Part shown: positions 25,446-34,815 of the stretch, in pieces
How positions within the stretch are numbered: position 1 is the stretch's first letter
Layout of the letters: every line of letters starts with the position of its first letter
Origin: an uncultured Ferrimonas sp.
GTDB lineage: Bacteria; Pseudomonadota; Gammaproteobacteria; Enterobacterales; Shewanellaceae
DNA: 64,000 nucleotides
Assembly: GCF_947489035.1 (NCBI RefSeq)
Contig: NZ_CANLCI010000002.1
Span: 62,001 to 126,000 of the forward strand
Direction of reading: 5' to 3'
Translations under genes and position numbers: made by a program
The notes under the pieces: generated by a model
Database searches by the model: none
What the model was told of the DNA's origin: nothing
The model's input: only the letters and a program-made list of their open reading frames with translations

Positions 25446-27326
25446 ATGAGTAACAAATGGATTGGACTCGGGTTATCAGCGTTACTGGTTGGTTGCGGCG
25501 GCGGAGGCGGCAGCGATGAACCCCAGCAGGTGGTGGACAATGGTGGCTTAACCGTCAGCGGTCCCGAGCAAGTTAATTTGGGCGATGGCGCTGCGTTTAT
25601 CGTCCGCGCCAACGGCGCCTCGCTCTCACAAGCGGTGCGTTGGCGCCAGATCAGCGGGCCACAGCTCAATATTGTTAACCCCAACAGCCCACTGGCCAGC
25701 TTTGCGGTGACGACCAGTGGCACCTACCAGCTGCAAGTGGACGTGGGCGACGCCAGCGCCAATGTGAGCTTCAGCAGTGGTGCGATCAGCGACAGCATCG
25801 CCTCTTACAGCGATCAACAAGTCGTCAGTAATGGCCGCGTGAGCCTGCGCGCGGAAGCACTGGATGACTTCGGCCAAAGCTACCCCAGTAACCTCAGCTG
25901 GCAGCAAGTCAGTGGCCCTGCGGTATCGAATTTAGGCAATGAAGAACCGCAGTTGCTGACCTTCAGTGCCCCTAACGTAACCCAAGACACGGAACTGGTG
26001 TTTGAACTGAGCGGCAGCGCCAATGGCGTTACCGGCACCGATCGTGTTTCGGTTTGGGTTACCGCCGATCCTGCCCCCGCCCCCAACGCCTTTTTTGATG
26101 GCCCATTAGCACGGGTGCAACCCTACCGAAGCAACAGCCCCTACGCGGCGGCGCTGAGCAAATGCGTTTACTCCACCCAGCTCAATCAAGAATGCAGCAT
26201 CGCAGAGCTGCCCCTGATCGGCCAAAACAGTGCCGAGCCCAGCATCGATGAGATCCTGGATCGCGTGGTGGTGTCGCACCCGTGGATGGGAGCGCAGCTG
26301 GAGTACCTGCTGCGCAACAACGACAACAACGGCGACTTCCGCCGCTTATTGTCTGCGGTGACTGCGGTGGTGATCAGCTCAGACGTACGCCCTTCCTTTT
26401 ATTGGGTGGTGACCGGTGCCATCTATCTGGATCCAGATAACCTGTGGGAGCACCCATGGCAGCGTGCCAGCATCAATGAAGATCCCGATTACCGCAGCGG
26501 TTTTGGCTCTGAACTGCAATTTTTAATGCCGTGGCGCTTCGTTAACGGCAATGACTACGCCAGCCTGTACTATCCACCGGGCGTAAAACTGTCGCGGCCA
26601 TGGCAACAGGTGCTGCCGGATCTCACCAGCTTGATGTACCACGAATTGGCCCACGCCAACGATTTCTTCCCCCGCAGCCTTCACAGCAGCATGGGCAGCG
26701 GCACCTTGCTGCAACTGGCCAACGATCGCTATAACAGCAAAACCTTGGTGTCTGATAGCCTCGACAGCAGCTATGGCCTCAGCAGCGACACCATGCGCGG
26801 CTTGGCTCAAGTCAGCTTTCAAGGCGCCCAAGCCAACAGCAGCCAAAAAGCGCTCAGCGCGGAGGATGTCGCGCAGCAGTTTTTTGCTGATCGGGCTTCC
26901 GATTTTTACGCTTACAGCACCCCACGGGAGGATCTGGCGGTACTGGTTGAAGAAACCATGATGCAGCATCGTTATAACATTCACCGCGATGTTGCGGTCA
27001 CCAGCGGCCGCTCCACCAATCCGGCGCTGGATCTGATCGTGGCCCAAGGGCAACGGGGTCGCGTTGGCGCGACCGAACTGACGCCACGGGTGCAGTTGGT
27101 GTTTGATGCGTTGCTGCCGGAGCTGGGTAACATCAGCAACGAGCTCGACCCACCGCAAACGATGATCCGTGGCCTCAGTTGGTTTGATGCCATTAACTTC
27201 GCCACCCCGACCGCCAATGCTGGGGTGAATTCGGTGCTGCAATCTAAGCCGCAGTCGCCGTTGCAAGGGCGATTTTATTTGGGCTCGCGCCATGATCATC
27301 AGCGCCACCAGACAAGCAATCGCTAG
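25446..27326 (+). CDS. Lipoprotein with Ig-like repeats and a HExxH motif
   Basis: A 626-residue predicted outer-membrane or surface lipoprotein. The lipobox is LLVGC (Cys about residue 18), followed by a Gly linker (GGGGGS). Residues about 35-215 look like two Ig/PKD-type beta domains (repeated VRWRQISGP and LSWQQVSGP). The C-terminal half contains MYHELAHANDFF with a zinc-type H399-E-x-x-H403 and a later LVEETMMQHRYNI that could give a third ligand. I do not know the family; a metallopeptidase is inferred from the motif. GGAGG lies 5 nt before the ATG. It ends before a clear terminator. Confidence 0.65.
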   Translation: MSNKWIGLGLSALLVGCGGGGGSDEPQQVVDNGGLTVSGPEQVNLGDGAAFIVRANGASLSQAVRWRQISGPQLNIVNPNSPLASFAVTTSGTYQLQVDVGDASANVSFSSGAISDSIASYSDQQVVSNGRVSLRAEALDDFGQSYPSNLSWQQVSGPAVSNLGNEEPQLLTFSAPNVTQDTELVFELSGSANGVTGTDRVSVWVTADPAPAPNAFFDGPLARVQPYRSNSPYAAALSKCVYSTQLNQECSIAELPLIGQNSAEPSIDEILDRVVVSHPWMGAQLEYLLRNNDNNGDFRRLLSAVTAVVISSDVRPSFYWVVTGAIYLDPDNLWEHPWQRASINEDPDYRSGFGSELQFLMPWRFVNGNDYASLYYPPGVKLSRPWQQVLPDLTSLMYHELAHANDFFPRSLHSSMGSGTLLQLANDRYNSKTLVSDSLDSSYGLSSDTMRGLAQVSFQGAQANSSQKALSAEDVAQQFFADRASDFYAYSTPREDLAVLVEETMMQHRYNIHRDVAVTSGRSTNPALDLIVAQGQRGRVGATELTPRVQLVFDALLPELGNISNELDPPQTMIRGLSWFDAINFATPTANAGVNSVLQSKPQSPLQGRFYLGSRHDHQRHQTSNR

Positions 27327-27385
27327 CGCCTTGATTTAAGCCATAAAAATCAACTCACGCACGCCTTATTTAAGTGTGTCATACC

Positions 27386-27418
27386 CCGCCCCGGCCCCTG
27401 TGCTGGGGCGGTTTCATT
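27386..27418 (+). terminator. Terminator after the lipoprotein gene
   Basis: The stem CCGCCCC (27386-27392) pairs with GGGGCGG (27405-27411) and is followed by TTTCATT. It lies about 60 nt after the stop. Confidence 0.7.
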
Positions 27419-27518
27419 ATGACGCAATGCAACAACAGCCTAATGACTTCAGCCTTTCGTTAACCCCTTCAATGCTTTATCGTTATCCCGCTGCTAACAA
27501 AAATAATTCGAGCAAATC

Positions 27519-28979
27519 ATGAACCTGTTAAACCTATGGAAAGGGCTGTTTTATCCTGCGGATCATCGCTGGGATCAAGCCAAGATCAGACAAGTCGACA
27601 CCCTGTTGTTTTTCACCCTGCTTTCAACCGGCATTGGCCTATACAGCTTGTTTAAATGGAGCAAACACCAACACGAACTGCTGATCAGCACCTCGATGGT
27701 GATTGTGGTGCTGGCGATTGTCGCGGGGCTCGTACTGCGACTCAGCCACAGCCACGTGGCGGCACTCAACATCGGTTTTCTTGGCATGGTGGTGCACGCC
27801 TTCAACATTGTTTACCAAGATGGTGGGCCACTGGCTTCGGATCAAACCCTGTGGTTGCCGGTGCTGCTTATCGGTTTTTACCTTTCGGCCAGCACCTTAA
27901 TGGCCAACGTTTGGGCTTTTTTGGTGATCAGTGGTTCATTAGCGCTGGTGGTGATGGCCATCAATGGGGCTGAATTTCCGCTGATGACGCTGTCTGAGAG
28001 CGCCAATCGGATTGAAGCGATCTCGGGCATGCTGCTGCCGCTGCTGATCTTAAGCATCGCCCAAGGCTTTACCGCTCGCCAACGGCAGCAAGCGGTTGAT
28101 AGCGCCGAAAGCGCCAGCGCCGAAGCGGATAGAATTGCGGCCCAATCGAGCCAAAACCAACAGCACCTGGCCGGTGTGGTTGATAGCGTGCAAGATAACG
28201 TTGGCCAGCTCAACCAAGTCACCGAGTGGCTGGATCAACAATCTGGGCAGCTGCAGCAACAGGTGGGGCAGCTGAAAGACAACTGCACCACTCAGTCGGC
28301 CGCCACCGAGCAGATGAACGCCCAACTGCAACAGATGAACATCGACATGGCCCAAGCGGATCAGTTTGTTGGCGATCTGAATCAGCGCAGCAATGCCATC
28401 AACCAACAGGCGCAAAGCAGTTCGAAAACCCTCAGCGATTCCACCTCAGCCATTGCCCAGATCTTGCAAACCAACCAGCAGATCGTCTCGGTGGCGGATC
28501 TGATCACCTCGGTGGCAGAACAAACCAACTTGCTGGCGCTCAATGCCGCCATCGAAGCGGCTCGCGCCGGTGAGCAAGGCCGAGGGTTTGCGGTGGTGGC
28601 CGATCAGGTGCGTGAACTGTCAGGCAAAAGCACCAACGCCGCCATTGAGATCCGCCAGATCTTGGATAAGAGCCAGCAAGAGGTGGTGCATGGACAAAAA
28701 GTGGTGCAAGCCACCGCGTCGGAGTTGGGTGAGATCATCCAGCAGATTGGTGTTACCCAAACAGACATCAGCCAGTTGGCCGAGCTGATCAGCCAGCAGT
28801 TGCAAGCCGCAAATCAGCTGAATCAAGCCAGCCTGGATGTCAGCCAAACCGCCGACAGCAGTAACTTAGTGTCGGTCGAAGTTGAGCAACAGGCCGCGCT
28901 GCTGCTCGAACAAGTCGAAACCATGAAAGGGCTATCGATGGGGCTGTCTGAGGTGTTGCAACACAACCCGTCGCGCTAA
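27519..28979 (+). CDS. Methyl-accepting chemotaxis protein without periplasmic sensor domain
   Basis: A 486-residue chemoreceptor. The N-terminal 190 residues contain about six membrane helices with very short loops instead of a periplasmic ligand domain. A coiled-coil signalling domain follows, with the hairpin tip [20 protein letters not shown] (about residues 330-349) intact for CheA/CheW binding. Receptors of this layout often sense intramembrane or cytoplasmic cues; the ligand is unknown. It stands alone in its transcription unit and is convergent with the methyltransferase gene (5 nt between the stops). Confidence 0.9.
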   Translation: MNLLNLWKGLFYPADHRWDQAKIRQVDTLLFFTLLSTGIGLYSLFKWSKHQHELLISTSMVIVVLAIVAGLVLRLSHSHVAALNIGFLGMVVHAFNIVYQDGGPLASDQTLWLPVLLIGFYLSASTLMANVWAFLVISGSLALVVMAINGAEFPLMTLSESANRIEAISGMLLPLLILSIAQGFTARQRQQAVDSAESASAEADRIAAQSSQNQQHLAGVVDSVQDNVGQLNQVTEWLDQQSGQLQQQVGQLKDNCTTQSAATEQMNAQLQQMNIDMAQADQFVGDLNQRSNAINQQAQSSSKTLSDSTSAIAQILQTNQQIVSVADLITSVAEQTNLLALNAAIEAARAGEQGRGFAVVADQVRELSGKSTNAAIEIRQILDKSQQEVVHGQKVVQATASELGEIIQQIGVTQTDISQLAELISQQLQAANQLNQASLDVSQTADSSNLVSVEVEQQAALLLEQVETMKGLSMGLSEVLQHNPSR

Positions 28980-28984
28980 CAACG

Positions 28985-29782
28985 CTATTGCTTGCGCGCC
29001 ACAATCGAATACAGCAACGGCATCTCGTGCCCATCTTGCTGCCACACAAACTGACCGGGGGCGCGCTCGGTCAGATTGGCAAAGCAATCATAGGGGCTGA
29101 CTCGATGCTCTTGGAAGTGCTCGATGGCCATGCCGTGGCGTAACAACGCCGACATTACTTCGCCAATGCTGTGATTCCACAGGGCAACCCGTTGTTTTTC
29201 GGTACCGGCGTTTTCGGTATAGGTGCTTTCCACTTCAATGTCGGGCTCGTCGCGACTGAAATAGCCGTAGCCCAACAGCAGATCCACCGCAGGGTGAAAT
29301 TCAATCAAACACAGTTTGCCGCCACGGTGCAGGGATTTGGCCACGGTTTGAGCCCAACGATCGATGTCGGCCAGCCAGCACAGCACCCCATAACTGGTGT
29401 AAACCCAGTCGTACTCCGGCTTGACTTCATCGCCAAAGCTGAGCACATCAGTGCAGATAAAATGCACCGCTTGCTTGGTTTGTTGGGCCAGCCGATTGGC
29501 TTGCTCTATTGCCGTTGGCGACAGATCCAGCCCCGTAACCCAAGCACCACGCCGCGACCAACACAGGCTCTCTAGCCCAAAGTGACACTGCAGATGCAGT
29601 AAGTTTTTGCCGCGCACATCGCCCAACAGCGATAACTCCAGCGGATTGAGTTTGCATTGCCCGGCCAGAAACCCTTCAACGTCATAAAATTTTGATTTTA
29701 AATGGATCTCGGTGCGTCTATCCCACGCCTGCTGATTCAGCTGCAGCAGCGCCTCTATGTTGTCTTCCATTATCTCGTTCAT
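28985..29782 (-). CDS. Class I SAM-dependent methyltransferase
   Basis: A 265-residue Rossmann-fold methyltransferase. Motif I is LLHLQCHFGLESL, followed by VTGLDLSPTAIEQA and a motif near FICTDVLSF and YDWVYTSYGVLCWL. The family (methyltransferase type 11/25-like) is common in Shewanella- and Vibrio-like genomes with unknown small-molecule substrates. AAGGGA lies 7 nt upstream of the ATG. It has no operon partner. Confidence 0.75.
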   Translation of the reverse strand: MNEIMEDNIEALLQLNQQAWDRRTEIHLKSKFYDVEGFLAGQCKLNPLELSLLGDVRGKNLLHLQCHFGLESLCWSRRGAWVTGLDLSPTAIEQANRLAQQTKQAVHFICTDVLSFGDEVKPEYDWVYTSYGVLCWLADIDRWAQTVAKSLHRGGKLCLIEFHPAVDLLLGYGYFSRDEPDIEVESTYTENAGTEKQRVALWNHSIGEVMSALLRHGMAIEHFQEHRVSPYDCFANLTERAPGQFVWQQDGHEMPLLYSIVARKQ

Positions 29783-30114
29783 CGGTTATCCCTTCCCAAC
29801 AGCAGGCCTCGGCAACGGCCTAAACGGAGCCGCAACGGCATTGCGCGACGTTCAGCAACGCACAAACGCCCTCTGTCCGTTCAGGACATTGCCGCATTTC
29901 GCCCAGTAACCATTACGCCCAGTACCCACTACGCCCATAAGCAGACCATACCACTGCTTCGGCCAACATAAACAAGGCAAATGGCCTCGGTTAGCCTGCA
30001 AGAAAAACACACTGTTTCCCCACATTTTGAGGCAATCGGAAATTTAGATTACCATTTGTAGACGACCGGTCGCATAATGCCAATATCAAACCGCAGCTCA
30101 ATAACACCACGGCC
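29783..30114. other. Divergent intergenic region with short tandem repeats
   Basis: A 332-bp gene-free stretch between the methyltransferase and nemR-like genes. It contains a 16-bp imperfect tandem repeat (CGCCCAGTA... starting at 29900, 29916 and 29932) and the probable nemR-like promoter/operator at its right end. No ORF or RNA gene was recognised. Confidence 0.6.
30049..30078 (+). promoter_or_regulatory. Promoter and palindromic operator of the nemR-like operon
   Basis: TTACCA (30049-30054) and CATAAT (30073-30078), 18 nt apart, could be -35 and -10. The spacer contains the perfect 10-bp palindrome CGACCGGTCG (30063-30072), preceded by TAGA. A palindrome inside the promoter of an autoregulated TetR gene is the expected arrangement for self-repression. 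Confidence 0.5.
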
Positions 30115-30732
30115 ATGGCCAGACCACGACGAAACGATCACAACCGCGAGCAACTGTTGGATGCTGGCCTCAGCTTGCTGGCGCAGCAGGGCTATCACGG
30201 CACCGGACTGAAACAGATTTTGGATCTGGTGCAGGTGCCCAAAGGCTCCTTTTATCACTACTTCGACAGCAAAGAGCATTTTGTCGCTCAGGTGATCGAA
30301 CGCTACGGCCAACAGGTACTGGCACAGATGGACAAGATCGCCAGTGACTATCCCCAGCCCCGGGATCAACTGGCGCAGATCGTGCGCCAAGGGTTGCAGC
30401 AATACCAAGCCAACCACTATCAGCACGGTTGTTTGTTGGGATCGTTAGCCGCTGAGCTGGGCCACCATAACAACCTGTGTAATCACGCCATGCTGCATGT
30501 GTTTAGCCAGTTTGAACAATGGCTGATGGCGGTGATTGAACAAGGACAACAACAGCAACAGATCCGCTCCAGTTTGCCGCCACTGCAATTATCGCAACTG
30601 TTTTGGGATTGCTGGCAAGGCGGCTTACTGCGAATGCAGCTGCAAGGCAGCATCGAACCGATGCTGGCGCAAATGGAACTTCTGTTGCAGCACGTGTTTG
30701 TTACAGACATCAATTTTAATGGAGAGCACTAA
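30115..30732 (+). CDS. nemR: TetR-family regulator, NemR-like
   Basis: A 205-residue repressor with an N-terminal TetR helix-turn-helix (TGLKQILDLVQVPKGSFYHY, about residues 33-52). It is followed one base later by an Old Yellow Enzyme gene, the E. coli nemR-nemA arrangement. Cys106 in HGCLLGSLAAEL aligns with the redox-sensing Cys106 of E. coli NemR, which responds to electrophiles and hypochlorite. This suggests a reactive-electrophile sensor that controls the downstream reductase. The name is by context and key residue; no glyoxalase gene is present. Confidence 0.75.
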   Translation: MARPRRNDHNREQLLDAGLSLLAQQGYHGTGLKQILDLVQVPKGSFYHYFDSKEHFVAQVIERYGQQVLAQMDKIASDYPQPRDQLAQIVRQGLQQYQANHYQHGCLLGSLAAELGHHNNLCNHAMLHVFSQFEQWLMAVIEQGQQQQQIRSSLPPLQLSQLFWDCWQGGLLRMQLQGSIEPMLAQMELLLQHVFVTDINFNGEH

Positions 30733-31970
30733 TGACCACCGTAACCCTTGGCAGCCCGCTGCAACAGCAGCGCATTCACAGCATCAACCGCGTCTTTAAA
30801 TCCGCCATGAGCGAACAGCTTGGCGACAAACACCACGATCCACTGCCACAACAAGCGCGGCTGTATCAAACTTGGGCCAAAGGTGAAGTTGGGATCTGCG
30901 TCAGCGGCAACGTGATGATTGATCGCAACGCCTTGGGCGAGCCGGGCAATGTGGTGCTGGATCAACACAGCGATCTGCGTAAATTTAAGCAGTGGGCGGT
31001 GGCGGCCGACATTAATGGCTCCAAATTGTGGATGCAGTTAAACCACCCGGGTAAGCAGATCCCTGCGGTATTAAGCCCAGAGCCGTTAGCGCCATCGGCT
31101 ATCTCATTAGGGCGTGGCTTAGAAAAATCCTTTAACACCCCCCGCGCCATGACCGAAGCCGAGATCCAAGCCACCATCGCGGCGTTTGCAACCGCCGCAA
31201 CTCTCGCCAAAGAAGCGGGCTTTGCCGGCGTGCAGATCCACGGTGCCCACGGCTATCTGGTCAGCCAGTTTTTATCGCCTCGCCACAACCAACGGGATGA
31301 CCAATGGGGCGGCAGCGCCGACAACCGCATGCGCTTTGTGTTGGCGGTATTCCACGCCATTCGCGCCGCCGTGGGTGAGGATTTCCCGATTGGAATCAAA
31401 CTCAACTCGGCTGATTTTATGAAAGATGGCTTTGATGAAACCGAATCCATGGCGGTGATCAAAGCGCTTGATAGCGCTGGTATTGATCTGATTGAGATCA
31501 GCGGCGGCACCTACGAATCTCCTTCGATGATGGGCGCGGGTAAGAAGACCGACGTTAAAGCCTCCACCGCCAAGCGTGAAGCTTATTTCCTTGAATACGC
31601 TGAACAAGCACGCCATCAGGTTAACTGCACCTTGGTGGTTACCGGAGGATTCCGCTCAGCAAAAGCGATGAACGAAGCCTTAGCCAGCGGCGCAACCGAC
31701 ATGATTGGTCTTGGCCGACCGCTGTCACTGGTGCCCGATCTGGCTAAGCAAGCGATCCACAATGACGACTTCAGTGTGGATGTGAATAACCCAACCACTG
31801 GTTTCAAGGGGTTGGATGCCGCCGCGATGCTCAGCATCACTTGGTATGAAGCGCAGCTGCGCCGCATTGGCCGCGGCTTAGAGCCAAAGTACAACCTCAG
31901 TGGCTGGTATGCGGTGTTTGATACCTTCACTCGCCTCGGCAAGTTTGCCTTTGCCAAACGCCGTGGTTAA
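30732..31970 (+). CDS. Old Yellow Enzyme family NADH:flavin oxidoreductase
   Basis: A 412-residue FMN enzyme of the TIM-barrel OYE family that reduces activated alkenes and other electrophiles. Family motifs seen are MQLNHPGKQ, GVQIHGAHGYLVSQFLSP (active-site His pair region, about residues 165-182), NQRDDQWGGS, and the FMN phosphate site VVTGGFRS. It is longer than NemA (365 residues) and closer to the 2,4-dienoyl-CoA reductase-like branch. It overlaps the TetR stop by one base and ends at a strong terminator, so the two form an operon. Confidence 0.85.
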   Translation: MTTVTLGSPLQQQRIHSINRVFKSAMSEQLGDKHHDPLPQQARLYQTWAKGEVGICVSGNVMIDRNALGEPGNVVLDQHSDLRKFKQWAVAADINGSKLWMQLNHPGKQIPAVLSPEPLAPSAISLGRGLEKSFNTPRAMTEAEIQATIAAFATAATLAKEAGFAGVQIHGAHGYLVSQFLSPRHNQRDDQWGGSADNRMRFVLAVFHAIRAAVGEDFPIGIKLNSADFMKDGFDETESMAVIKALDSAGIDLIEISGGTYESPSMMGAGKKTDVKASTAKREAYFLEYAEQARHQVNCTLVVTGGFRSAKAMNEALASGATDMIGLGRPLSLVPDLAKQAIHNDDFSVDVNNPTTGFKGLDAAAMLSITWYEAQLRRIGRGLEPKYNLSGWYAVFDTFTRLGKFAFAKRRG

Positions 31971-32011
31971 CCGGTAGCGGCAGTCATCAGCAGCGCGAAA
32001 CTCTTCTACGC

Positions 32012-32046
32012 TTAAGCACGATCATGTTGATCGTGCTTAATTTTTT
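32012..32046 (+). terminator. Terminator after the OYE gene
   Basis: A perfect 13-bp stem (TTAAGCACGATCA and its complement, loop TGT) is followed by TTTTTT. Confidence 0.93.
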
Positions 32047-32084
32047 GTTCGTAACCAAGGCGGTTGCGTTAAGGAGAGTATCCC

Positions 32085-32786
32085 ATGCCGATGACTAACA
32101 AATTCGCGGCGGAGTTTATTGGCACCCTATGGCTGGTGCTTGGTGGCTGCGGCAGTGCCGTTTTGGCGGCAGCGTTTCCCGATGTTGGCATCGGTTTACT
32201 TGGGGTGTCACTGGCGTTTGGGTTAACGGTGTTAACCATGGCGTTTGCCATTGGTCATATCTCTGGCTGCCACTTAAATCCAGCGGTATCACTGGGTTTA
32301 TGGTCCGGTGGCCGCTTTAGCAGCGCCGAGTTACTGCCCTACATTTTGGCTCAGGTACTGGGCGGCATTAGCGGTGCTGGGCTGCTCTATATCATCGCCT
32401 CGGGCCAAGTCGGCTTTGACGCCAGTGCCGGCTTTGCTGCCAATGGCTACGGTGAACACTCCCCAGGTGGCTATTCGATGATGGCCGCCTTAGTGGCTGA
32501 AGTCGTCATGACCTTCATGTTCCTGATCATCATCTTAGGGGCTACCGATAAACGGGCTCCTGCTGGGCTTGCCCCCGTTGCCATTGGCTTAGGCTTAACC
32601 CTGATCCACCTGATCTCCATTCCGATCACCAACACCTCGGTTAACCCCGCCCGCAGCACCGGTGTTGCCCTGTTCCAAGGTGACTGGGCGATCAACCAGC
32701 TGTGGTTATTTTGGTTGGCACCGATAGCGGGCGCGATCTTAGCGGGGGTGGCCTACCGCTGGCTTGGCAACGAGTCCGACGGCTGA
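32085..32786 (+). CDS. aqpZ: Aquaporin Z
   Basis: This is a tetrameric water channel of the inner membrane. The 233-residue protein is closely similar to E. coli AqpZ, with six membrane helices and both NPA half-helices: HLNPAVS (about residues 63-69) and SVNPARS (about residues 185-191), the latter with the selectivity-filter Arg. [15 protein letters not shown] and [12 protein letters not shown] are also shared. AAGGAGAG lies upstream. It is a single-gene unit. Confidence 0.95.
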   Translation: MPMTNKFAAEFIGTLWLVLGGCGSAVLAAAFPDVGIGLLGVSLAFGLTVLTMAFAIGHISGCHLNPAVSLGLWSGGRFSSAELLPYILAQVLGGISGAGLLYIIASGQVGFDASAGFAANGYGEHSPGGYSMMAALVAEVVMTFMFLIIILGATDKRAPAGLAPVAIGLGLTLIHLISIPITNTSVNPARSTGVALFQGDWAINQLWLFWLAPIAGAILAGVAYRWLGNESDG

Positions 32787-32827
32787 GTCATCATTCTGAT
32801 CTAAGGTACTGAGCCGGTTCTGGCAAC

Positions 32828-32858
32828 AAAAAGGCGCTCTATTGCTAGCGCGCCTTAT
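32828..32858. terminator. Bidirectional hairpin between aqpZ and hda
   Basis: AAAAAGGCGC is followed after about 12 nt by GCGCGCCTTA. The arms AAGGCGC and GCGCCTT can pair with a small bulge. Located between convergent genes. Confidence 0.45.
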
Positions 32859-32910
32859 GCGTATTCAACCGCGATCCGCCATTGAACCTATTGGGGGGAA
32901 CATGAACCGT

Positions 32911-33618
32911 TTACAGGTGCAGTATCTCTTTCACGAACGGGATGGTTAACTTGCGCTGCGCCACCATCGACGCTTTATCCAGCTTATCCAGTACTTCAAA
33001 TAGGGTACGAAGATCCCGCGCTAAGCGGGTAAGCAAAAACCGCCCTACGTCCTCCGGCAGTTCTAAGCCACGGACTTTGGCTCGATTTTGCATCGCCGCT
33101 AACTTCGCATCGTCACTCAGCGGATGCAGCTGATATTGAATGCCCCAGTTGAGTCGCGACACCAGATCCGGCAGCAGAAAACCCGCCTGTAACGCGGCAC
33201 TGCGAGCCGAGACCACCAAGCGACAGCGTTCACTCTCATCCACTCGGTTATACAAATCGAACAGCGCTTCTTCCCATACGGGGTGTCGGCTGATCTGATC
33301 GATGTCATCCAAACAGATCAGATCCAGATTCTCTAATCCTTCAAGAATGGCGGGCGACATCGAGGCATGAATGCCCAAGGGCAGATAAAAAGCCTTTAGC
33401 TCCGAATCGGCGGCCAAGGCGCAAGTGGCATGCAATAAGTGGGTACGGCCACACTTGGCGGGCCCCCACAAATAGGTGATGCGCTCGCCTTGGCCGGAAG
33501 CAGCCAAACGGAGGCTATCAATCAATTGTTGATTGCCACCAGGGTGGTAACTGTTAAAGGTCTCGTCGTCCGGCAGGTGCACCGGCAGAGACAGTTGAAT
33601 GGGTGAGCTTGGTGTCAC
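32911..33618 (-). CDS. hda: DnaA regulatory inactivator Hda
   Basis: Hda with the DNA-loaded sliding clamp stimulates DnaA-ATP hydrolysis and so prevents over-initiation. The 235-residue AAA+ protein starts with the clamp-binding motif QLSLPV (residues about 8-13), then a P-loop-type GPAKCGRTHLLHA (about residue 51), Walker B LICLDDID, and a lid domain. It appears to start with GTG (33616-33618). It lies downstream of the DUF2066 gene on the same strand with uraA and upp, the order known from many gammaproteobacteria. Confidence 0.92.
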   Translation of the reverse strand: MTPSSPIQLSLPVHLPDDETFNSYHPGGNQQLIDSLRLAASGQGERITYLWGPAKCGRTHLLHATCALAADSELKAFYLPLGIHASMSPAILEGLENLDLICLDDIDQISRHPVWEEALFDLYNRVDESERCRLVVSARSAALQAGFLLPDLVSRLNWGIQYQLHPLSDDAKLAAMQNRAKVRGLELPEDVGRFLLTRLARDLRTLFEVLDKLDKASMVAQRKLTIPFVKEILHL

Positions 33619-33678
33619 TATAACTTGGATCCCTTACCTATCGTTTACCCAGCAATTGTACCATGACTCCTGCCCGAC

Positions 33679-34728
33679 TTACGGCTGCTGCCACAGATAG
33701 TGGGTGCGTTCGTCTAGTTGATCGACAACTTCCAGTTTAGTCAGTCGCTGCTCTAGCGTCATCAGCTGCTCCACCTCGGCGAGGCCACCAATCAAGTCCA
33801 ATTCAATCTGGATCTCTTGGCCAGTAACGGCCACCACCTTGGTGGCTTTAACTGGGGCGAGACTGGTTAAATAGCGCTCGAGTTCAACCAGCGCCGCAAT
33901 GCCGCCGGTTAAGGTAAAGTGCAGTTGAGTTTGCCCGCTTTGCTCGCTGGCAATCGCGCCATAACGCAGCGAAAAGTACAGAGCAACCTTGGCGATCACC
34001 TGATCCAGCGCCTCCGCTTCGGTGGCCGCTTCACCACTGCCTTGCAGCAGGGTGCGTGCCACCGCAAAAGGATCGCTAGCAACCGCGCCGCTGTAAAGAT
34101 GCAAGTGGTACTGCCACTGTTCTGCGATGGGTTCGATGCTGCTGAGCAACACAAAATCAGAGCCATAACGCTGTGACGCCTCTAACACCAATTTGGGGAA
34201 ATTCCCCCGCACGTCGTTAACGTCGGCTTTCATGCTGTCTTCAAGATCCAGCAACGGCAACAGTTGCGGTAATCCCCGTTGTTCCGCATGCGCAGCAACT
34301 TTTTCGCCGAGCTCATCCGCATCACTTAATAGCCGCAATTGGCCGTCGGTTTGCTCAATCGCCGCCCAGTGCAGCGTTGTTGGCCGCTGTGCCCCCCAAA
34401 TCGGTAAGCCCAATTGGCGCATCTGCTGCTGCAACTTGGTGGCATCAAACCGTGCCTGTAAACGCAGTGGCTCACCCGACTGAAACGAATAGGTCAGCAT
34501 AAAGCTGTCGGCTTGGCGTAGCAGCGCCTTACCTTGGGGCTGCGATGCGATGCTGTCATCGCCGGTGATCCGCACCAACACCTGAGCTAATGCCGCCTTA
34601 ACCCCCGCACTGCGAGCACGGTTATCCCGCGCCTCCACGGTTACGTCACCACGGTAAAGTTGGGTAACCTGAACGGCATTGGCCAGCAAACTAAACAGAC
34701 TTAAAAACAGTAATAAAGCAGCGCGCAC
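33679..34728 (-). CDS. DUF2066 secreted protein
   Basis: A 349-residue protein with a signal peptide (MRAALLLFLSLFSLLANA) and the DUF2066 pattern (VTQLYRGDVTVEARDNRAR; ALAQVLVRITGD; LQQQMRQLGLPIWG). Function is unknown, but the gene is conserved next to hda in Shewanella- and Vibrio-like genomes. It is 60 nt upstream of hda and probably cotranscribed. Confidence 0.78.
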   Translation of the reverse strand: MRAALLLFLSLFSLLANAVQVTQLYRGDVTVEARDNRARSAGVKAALAQVLVRITGDDSIASQPQGKALLRQADSFMLTYSFQSGEPLRLQARFDATKLQQQMRQLGLPIWGAQRPTTLHWAAIEQTDGQLRLLSDADELGEKVAAHAEQRGLPQLLPLLDLEDSMKADVNDVRGNFPKLVLEASQRYGSDFVLLSSIEPIAEQWQYHLHLYSGAVASDPFAVARTLLQGSGEAATEAEALDQVIAKVALYFSLRYGAIASEQSGQTQLHFTLTGGIAALVELERYLTSLAPVKATKVVAVTGQEIQIELDLIGGLAEVEQLMTLEQRLTKLEVVDQLDERTHYLWQQP

Positions 34729-34775
34729 TGGGGTTCCTAACTTACGAAATCATAGACAGCAAGTGTATCACGACA

Positions 34776-34806
34776 TTGTCATGGGATCGCTGCGATCCCA
34801 TGACAA
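34776..34806 (-). terminator. 14-bp hairpin between uraA and DUF2066
   Basis: TTGTCATGGGATCG and its perfect complement surround a 3-nt loop, starting 9 nt after the uraA stop on the reverse strand. It has no clear U-run. It may end or attenuate the upp-uraA transcript. Confidence 0.6.
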
Positions 34807-34815
34807 GCTAACCCG

